Source: Paenibacillus pectinilyticus
GTDB taxonomy: Bacteria; Bacillota; Bacilli; Paenibacillales; NBRC-103111
NCBI RefSeq assembly: GCF_001700435.1
Contig: NZ_LYPC01000026.1
Span: forward strand, 283,945-347,944
Length of the DNA stretch: 64,000 bases
Direction: 5' to 3'
Positions 59,151 through 64,000 of the stretch are shown here, piece after piece. The notes beneath the pieces were generated by a model that saw only the letters and a list, made by a program, of their open reading frames with translations, did no database searches and was not told where the DNA came from. Made by a program: the position numbers and the translations under genes. Position 1 is the stretch's first letter. Each line of letters opens with the position of its first letter.

Positions 59151-61202
59151 ATGCGAAGATCCCTAACACTTCGACTTTGCTTATCGGTCGGTCTTATTTT
59201 CACACTCCTGCTGACGGTCGTATTATCGTTGCCAGCACTGGTGGCAACCGCATATGCGAACAACACGACCTATTATGTCGATGCATCCGGAGGGAGTGAC
59301 AGCAACAATGGGCAAAGCACGGGCGCCGCATGGCAGTCATTAACCAAAGTCAACAGCACGACATTTCTCCCAGGGGATAAAATCCTTTTTAAATCTGGCT
59401 CCGTCTGGACGGGACAGCTGCATCCGCTAGGATCAGGCTCCGCAGGCTCACCGATTACAATTGATGCCTACGGCACAGGAAGCAAGCCAATCATCAATGG
59501 CAATGGCTTAACAGGGGCCACAGTGTATTTTTATAACCAACAATATTGGGAAATGAATTCACTGGAAGTTACGAATACATCCGCTTCAGCGGGAGACCGA
59601 TATGGGGTCAAAGTGGAAGCGCAGGATGTCGGCACCTATAATCATTTCTATATCCGAAATATGTATATCCATGATGTCACAGGAACGAATACGGATGCCT
59701 TGAAGGTGACTGGAGGGATCTTAGTTACTGTATCGGGTACGGCAGTAAGGACCAAATGGAATGACGTTCTCATTGATGGTAATACGATTGAGCGCACAGA
59801 CCGTACAGGGATTAGCAACGGCAGCTCTTGGGGGAACAACGATGGTTCCGGCAATTTTGAACCGTATACGAATCTAGTCATTAGCAATAACACGTTGAAT
59901 GATATTGGCGGAGACGGTATCGTCATGCGTGCTTCCATTAATGGCCTGATTCAATATAACGTGGTGAACAAGGCACATGCTCGGGATACGAATTTCGACG
60001 TGGCCATCTGGGCCATTAACAGCACGAGTCCTGTCATGCAGTATAACGAAGCCTATAACACCAAAACAACGAATGACGGTCAAGGCTTTGACTGTGATTT
60101 CAACTTGACGGGTTGTACGGTTCAGTACAATTACAGCCATGATAATGAAGGCGGCTTCCTGCTCGTGATGGGGAATGGATCGATTCGGAATGACAATATG
60201 ATCGTCCGTTATAATATCAGCCAGAATGATCGTGCACGTATTTTACAGTTCAATAGCGGTTACACACCCCTAAACAGCCAAATTTATAATAATACGATCT
60301 ATATCGGTTCTAGCTTGAGCACCAGTATAACAACAGGGCTTGCCGGAAGTAATCCGATTTATTTCAAAAACAATATCGTCTATAACGCGGGCTCCGGCGG
60401 ATATTCGGTAAAAGCGAATGATGTGTATGACTATAACCTCTTCTATGGAAATCACCCAGCCAGTGAGCCAACGGATGCTCATAAGTTAACGACGGATCCA
60501 CTGCTAGCAGGGGCAGGTAGCGGAGGTATTGGTTTAAGTACGGTCAATGGCTATAAACTAGGAACGGGTTCGCCTGCCTTAACCTCCGGAGTTCTAATGA
60601 GCAGCAATGGGGGCAAAGATTATTGGGGTAACACCGTGTCATCTTCAGCGGCTCCTAATCGCGGAGCCTATAATGGAGCAGGCGTCATCTTAACGAGCCC
60701 AACTGCGTGGGTGGCTGTCGATGATGCGAATGTGAGAGATGGCACTTATTCAGCAACGAACCAAGCTGGAACAACGGCTGTGACTGTTGATACCAAGAAC
60801 GATTTAACCAGCTACAAACGTGATGGCTATTTTAAATTTGATTTTAGCAGTTATAGCGGCACTGTATTGGGAGCGACAATCAGGTTGATGCCAACGTTTG
60901 CTGCAATGAGCGGTATTCAGAATGAAGTAGCGCTGGTCAGCGATAACACTTGGACAGAAGGAGCTATCACTTGGGATACGAAGCCTTCCTCCAGTACAGT
61001 GCTAGGAACGTATACAATCACCGCGGGCACGCCGATTACCATTAACGTCACATCTCAAGTGCAAGCCGCTATGTCCACCGGCAAAAAGCTTTCCATCCGG
61101 GTGTACAGTACGTCAGCTGTGAACTCCAATGGCAATGTTTCTTATGCATCGAGTGAAAGTACAACGAGCAGTGACCAACCTAAGTTAACGATCACACCGT
61201 AG
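59151..61202 (+). CDS. Secreted right-handed beta-helix protein with DNRLRE (CBM96-like) module
   Basis: Secreted protein of 683 aa, probably a polysaccharide lyase or hydrolase. Signal peptide cleaved near TAYA-NN; then a beta-helix opening with YYVDASGGSDSNNGQSTGAAWQSL and carrying repeated coil motifs (VVNKAHARDTNFDVAIWAINS; VQYNYSHDNEGGFLLVMGNG), and a C-terminal DNRLRE-type module (about 520-683: VAVDDANVRDGTYS; YFKFDFSSY; TWTEGAITWDTKP). CBM96 modules have been linked to alginate binding, which would fit the adjacent heparinase II/III-like gene, but the substrate is unproven. GAGGAGA precedes the ATG. Confidence 0.85.
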   Translation: MRRSLTLRLCLSVGLIFTLLLTVVLSLPALVATAYANNTTYYVDASGGSDSNNGQSTGAAWQSLTKVNSTTFLPGDKILFKSGSVWTGQLHPLGSGSAGSPITIDAYGTGSKPIINGNGLTGATVYFYNQQYWEMNSLEVTNTSASAGDRYGVKVEAQDVGTYNHFYIRNMYIHDVTGTNTDALKVTGGILVTVSGTAVRTKWNDVLIDGNTIERTDRTGISNGSSWGNNDGSGNFEPYTNLVISNNTLNDIGGDGIVMRASINGLIQYNVVNKAHARDTNFDVAIWAINSTSPVMQYNEAYNTKTTNDGQGFDCDFNLTGCTVQYNYSHDNEGGFLLVMGNGSIRNDNMIVRYNISQNDRARILQFNSGYTPLNSQIYNNTIYIGSSLSTSITTGLAGSNPIYFKNNIVYNAGSGGYSVKANDVYDYNLFYGNHPASEPTDAHKLTTDPLLAGAGSGGIGLSTVNGYKLGTGSPALTSGVLMSSNGGKDYWGNTVSSSAAPNRGAYNGAGVILTSPTAWVAVDDANVRDGTYSATNQAGTTAVTVDTKNDLTSYKRDGYFKFDFSSYSGTVLGATIRLMPTFAAMSGIQNEVALVSDNTWTEGAITWDTKPSSSTVLGTYTITAGTPITINVTSQVQAAMSTGKKLSIRVYSTSAVNSNGNVSYASSESTTSSDQPKLTITP

Positions 61203-61215
61203 TCCCATGAGGGCA

Positions 61216-61273
61216 GAGTATTGGACAATAAGTTCGGCCGCTGGTGTCGAGGTGTCCAATACTCAGCTTTTTC
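61216..61273 (+). terminator. Intrinsic terminator after beta-helix gene
   Basis: Perfect 12-bp arms GAGTATTGGACA/TGTCCAATACTC, then AGCTTTTTC. Confidence 0.85.
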
Positions 61274-61291
61274 TTATATACCCTTGGCAGA

Positions 61292-62656
61292 TTATCGATT
61301 TCTTCCTAGCTTCATCTGTCCTATCATATGCTTAATCTCATGGGCAATGATTTGTACCCCTGCATCGATTCGCTCATCGGCTACCCTTGTAATGCTTAGC
61401 GATAGCAGCGCCATCTGATCAAAGCCAGGTAAATAATAAGGCGCAAGGTTCTGAATCAGCACCTGTTTCTTTCGTAATCTTTCGAGCAAAAGGGGGATCG
61501 GCATGTGAGCTGGCAATTCAATATGGGTGTGTACACCTGATAACAGAGGAGTACTTACCGTGAAGCTGCCATTACTATTAGCGGTTAAGGAGTTATGCAA
61601 GTGCACCAATCGCTCGGAATAGGCATCCCTGATTTTCCGCTGGCGTCGTTCAAACATCCCGCTTTGGATATAAATCTCCAAGGCAGCTTGGGATAGCATA
61701 GGGCTATCAATATCGGAAACCTTTTTGAACGTTCGGAAAGTGTCATCGAGATCCGGAGGGAGCACGGCGACCCCAACTCGCAGTCCAGGAAACAGAATTT
61801 TAGCGTAGCTTTTTAAATAAATGACGTGGGATGAATCGTAAGCATAGATCGGATCGGACTTCGAATCTTGCTCCAGATCCGCCAAATAATCGTCTTCGAC
61901 GATATACACATCGTTGCGTTTTGCTAGCTTAGCAATCGCTTTTTTGGTGCTTTCCGAGTAGGAACATCCCAGCGGGTTGTGAAACCGAGGCATTGTATAG
62001 AAGAACTTGATATCTTCTGTACGAAAAAGATGCTCTAACTCGTCTAAATCAATACCTTCCACGGATCTGGCAATGCCATGCACAGGAATCTGATAGCTCG
62101 CTATTAGTTGAATAAATAGATGATAACTAGGCTGCTCGATTAGAATGCCGCGTTTTTGATTCGGGAACGGCATCAGGGATAAGATCGACAGTGCCTGTTG
62201 AACACCTGAAGTAACATGGATGTGGTCGGACTTCGTGAACACTTGATAGTTAGCCAAATGCTTACTCAACAGCTTTAATAACGAGGGCAGCCCTTGCGGT
62301 GTACCGTAAGCGAATAGTTCATTTTTGTACATATCGAAGGCCTTATCCACACAATGTTTGAAATCCAAATAAGGAAACAAGTCTGGATCGGGAGCAGCCG
62401 AGGAGAAATCAAAGATCCTATTTTCAGATGCGTCTATGGCTCCTGCTCTTTGTTGAACAGCGTAATAGCCGCTCTGCGGTATGGAATAAATAAGATGGCG
62501 ACTTTCCAGAATGGTCAAGGCTCGAATGACAGTGCTCTTCGTGCAAGCAAAGCTGTGGGATAAGTCTCTAATAGAAGGAAGCTTCTGCCCAGCTCTGATA
62601 TGCCCTTGTTCAAGCTGTTGCTCGATGGCATTCACAATGAGGAAGTATTTATACAT
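61292..62656 (-). CDS. MocR-type regulator (GntR HTH + aminotransferase domain)
   Basis: PLP-dependent transcription factor of 454 aa. The N-terminal GntR winged helix has AGQKLPSIRDLSHSFACTKSTVIRAL; a fold-type I aminotransferase domain follows with D255/Y257 in VEDDYLAD and the Schiff-base lysine K286 in SYAKILFPGLRVG. Divergent from an EamA exporter/importer gene; a perfect palindrome sits in the gap next to the regulator. Such regulators often control amino acid or vitamin B6 transport. Confidence 0.92.
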   Translation of the reverse strand: MYKYFLIVNAIEQQLEQGHIRAGQKLPSIRDLSHSFACTKSTVIRALTILESRHLIYSIPQSGYYAVQQRAGAIDASENRIFDFSSAAPDPDLFPYLDFKHCVDKAFDMYKNELFAYGTPQGLPSLLKLLSKHLANYQVFTKSDHIHVTSGVQQALSILSLMPFPNQKRGILIEQPSYHLFIQLIASYQIPVHGIARSVEGIDLDELEHLFRTEDIKFFYTMPRFHNPLGCSYSESTKKAIAKLAKRNDVYIVEDDYLADLEQDSKSDPIYAYDSSHVIYLKSYAKILFPGLRVGVAVLPPDLDDTFRTFKKVSDIDSPMLSQAALEIYIQSGMFERRQRKIRDAYSERLVHLHNSLTANSNGSFTVSTPLLSGVHTHIELPAHMPIPLLLERLRKKQVLIQNLAPYYLPGFDQMALLSLSITRVADERIDAGVQIIAHEIKHMIGQMKLGRNR

Positions 62657-62689
62657 GGAAGGTTGTATCTCCGATCTTCACCTTGGAAT

Positions 62690-62701
62690 TGTACCGGTAC
62701 A
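62690..62701. promoter_or_regulatory. Perfect palindrome, candidate MocR operator
   Basis: TGTACCGGTACA, fully symmetric, overlapping a minus-strand TACAAT that would be the -10 of the regulator gene; consistent with autoregulation and control of the divergent transporter. Confidence 0.55.
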
Positions 62702-62804
62702 GTTGCTACGTAAAAGGAGAGCTGCGCACCCCTAATCATCGTATGCTGTTAGTAGGCCATAAGCCAACTTAAACGTATCATACTTGGAATAGGAGTGGAA
62801 AGCT

Positions 62805-63746
62805 ATGCAACCATCTGGAGGAATTAAACTAGCTTATGCGTTAGCCGTGCTTAATGCGGTGATCATTGGATTCTCTTTTTTATTTGCCAAAATCGCGCTG
62901 GACTACGCGCAACCCCTCGACACGCTCATGTATCGTTTTGCCGCTTCGTTCCTTGGAATCTCAATACCTGTAGTAGTAGGCCTCGTCAAACTAAACTACC
63001 GGGGCAAGCCGATCGGCAAAGCCTTACTTCTCTCGGCCATGTACCCACTGGGCTTTTTCACTTTGCAAGCCTATGGTCTACAGCATACAACAGCCGCAGA
63101 AGCGGGGATATTGTACGCATTCACGCCGATTGTCACCATGATCTGTGCATCGATTTTTCTGAAGGAAGTCACGAACCTCGGCCAAAAGCTTTCCATCTTC
63201 TGCTCCGTGTTCGGCGTTGTCTTTATCTTTGTGATGAAAGGAAGCGGGTTAAACATCTCTAATATAACGGGAATCTCGTTGTTAATTCTGACTTGTGTCT
63301 CATTTGCTGGATATAGTGTGATGGCGCGTTCTCTATCCAAACAATTTAGCCCTGCTGAAATCAGTTATATGATGTTAAGCACCGGATTTGGGGTCTTTCT
63401 GATCGTATCTTTATTTACGCACATGACATCAGGAACATTCGAAGCCATGCTCACACCGCTTTCTCAGCCGCTCTTCCTTGTGTCCACGCTGTTCTTAGGT
63501 TTGGTGTCTTCCTTAGTTACTGCATTGTCATCTTCATATGTCCTGTCCAAAATAGCAGCATCCCAGATGAGTGTATTCACCAATCTATCTACGATTGTTA
63601 CGATTGCCGCTGGTGCCATGTTCCTTGGAGAACAAATAACCGTGTATCACATCGTGGGTTCGTTATTGATTGTTGCAGGCGTATTAGGTACCCAATATTA
63701 TGGGGGGCGTGCCGAGGCAGTTCCCAAGTTAAGCGAGCGTGTTTGA
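62805..63746 (+). CDS. EamA/DMT family transporter
   Basis: Integral membrane protein of 313 aa with ten predicted segments in two EamA repeats (first ends near ASIFLKEVTN, second near AMFLGEQITVYHIVGSLLIVAG). Typical for metabolite or amino acid efflux. Divergent from and probably regulated by the MocR-type factor. The ribosome site AGGAGTGG precedes the ATG. Substrate unknown. Confidence 0.92.
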   Translation: MQPSGGIKLAYALAVLNAVIIGFSFLFAKIALDYAQPLDTLMYRFAASFLGISIPVVVGLVKLNYRGKPIGKALLLSAMYPLGFFTLQAYGLQHTTAAEAGILYAFTPIVTMICASIFLKEVTNLGQKLSIFCSVFGVVFIFVMKGSGLNISNITGISLLILTCVSFAGYSVMARSLSKQFSPAEISYMMLSTGFGVFLIVSLFTHMTSGTFEAMLTPLSQPLFLVSTLFLGLVSSLVTALSSSYVLSKIAASQMSVFTNLSTIVTIAAGAMFLGEQITVYHIVGSLLIVAGVLGTQYYGGRAEAVPKLSERV

Positions 63747-63819
63747 TTTCAAAATAACCGAAGTCGTAGCTGGTGTGGCAGATGCGAATAAACTTTTTTG
63801 TAATTGGAAAAATAAAACA

Positions 63820-63849
63820 TTGCTATGTATTTGCCATCCATGCTATATT
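63820..63849 (+). promoter_or_regulatory. rRNA operon promoter P1
   Basis: TTGCTA (63820-63825) and TATATT (63844-63849), spacer 18 bp, in AT-rich surroundings; first of two tandem promoters. Confidence 0.65.
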
Positions 63850-63903
63850 ATCACTCGGCCGCAAGACAGGCTGGTAACGAAAAAAAGAAATTAAAAATAA
63901 AGC

Positions 63904-63932
63904 TTGCATTTAGAAAATCAACATGGTATATT
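63904..63932 (+). promoter_or_regulatory. rRNA operon promoter P2
   Basis: TTGCAT (63904-63909) and TATATT (63927-63932), spacer 17 bp. Tandem arrangement as in Bacillales rrn operons. Confidence 0.75.
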
Positions 63933-63936
63933 ACTT

Positions 63937-64000
63937 CTCGCTGCTTCGGTAACACGGCAGTGAGCGAAAGAAATTGATCTTTGAAAACTGAACAACGAGT
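63937..64000 (+). other. rRNA operon leader (hairpin and boxA-like sequence)
   Basis: A stem CTCGCTGC/GCAGTGAG (63937-63964) is followed by GATCTTTGAAAACTGAAC, the boxA-like sequence that precedes 16S rRNA in Bacillus and Paenibacillus. The 16S gene should begin beyond the window edge. Confidence 0.85.

Overview
The window looks like a chromosomal segment of a Paenibacillus-type soil Firmicute. Several features point there: Gram-positive Shine-Dalgarno sites before nearly every gene, many intrinsic terminators, YesM/YesN-type two-component systems, LplA/LplB/LplC-type oligosaccharide importers, near-consensus cre (CcpA) and Fur boxes, many secreted glycan-active proteins, and a Bacillus-type rRNA operon leader at the right edge. 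No tRNA, CRISPR array, intact insertion sequence or prophage was seen. All calls come from reading the sequence; no database search was run.

Layout. 1-4.4 kb: a YesM/YesN pair (kinase cut by the window edge) and a cre-controlled GH30 glycanase. 4.5-7.5 kb: a Btr-like AraC regulator with an unexpected transposase-like N-terminus, then a Fur-controlled siderophore-binding lipoprotein. 7.6-11.8 kb: an EcsAB-like ABC pair and a CPA1 Na+/H+ antiporter. 11.8-12.4 kb: repeat-rich non-coding DNA. 12.4-16.2 kb: a DUF2306-like membrane protein, a hypothetical protein, and a coupled pair of a ferritin-like protein and a xylose-isomerase-like TIM barrel. 16.3-19.5 kb: a secreted protein with an internally duplicated His-rich domain, divergent from an ECF sigma/anti-sigma pair. 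19.6-25.4 kb: a TetR regulator and a sulfonate-type ABC operon ending in a flavin monooxygenase, preceded by a structured leader with a terminator. 25.5-29.8 kb: two secreted carbohydrate-active proteins sharing a discoidin-type domain. 29.8-31 kb: a Fur-controlled PepSY membrane protein. 31-36.4 kb: sugar-type oxidoreductases, a beta-propeller protein, and an AraC/PhyH dioxygenase divergon. 36.4-38 kb: a nuclease-like gene bracketed by diverged repeats. 38-41.3 kb: a LacI-controlled FAD oxidoreductase and SGNH hydrolase. 41.4-50 kb: a YesN/YesM system, a second FAD oxidoreductase and an Lpl-type importer. 50-61.2 kb: a membrane-tethered AraC regulator, a second Lpl-type importer, a heparinase II/III-like lyase, a lipoprotein and a beta-helix protein with a DNRLRE module. 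61.3-63.7 kb: a MocR/EamA divergon. 63.8-64 kb: tandem rRNA promoters and leader.

How it works together. Much of the window serves sensing, import and degradation of plant or microbial polysaccharides, with local regulators next to their targets and CcpA sites at several operons. Two Fur-boxed loci handle iron. The observations most worth following up are the transposase-like/AraC/siderophore-binding fusion, a shared direct-repeat activator site before three transcription units of the 41-50 kb cluster, the structured leader of the sulfonate operon, the repeat-flanked nuclease gene, and the duplicated His-rich secreted protein beside the ECF sigma operon.
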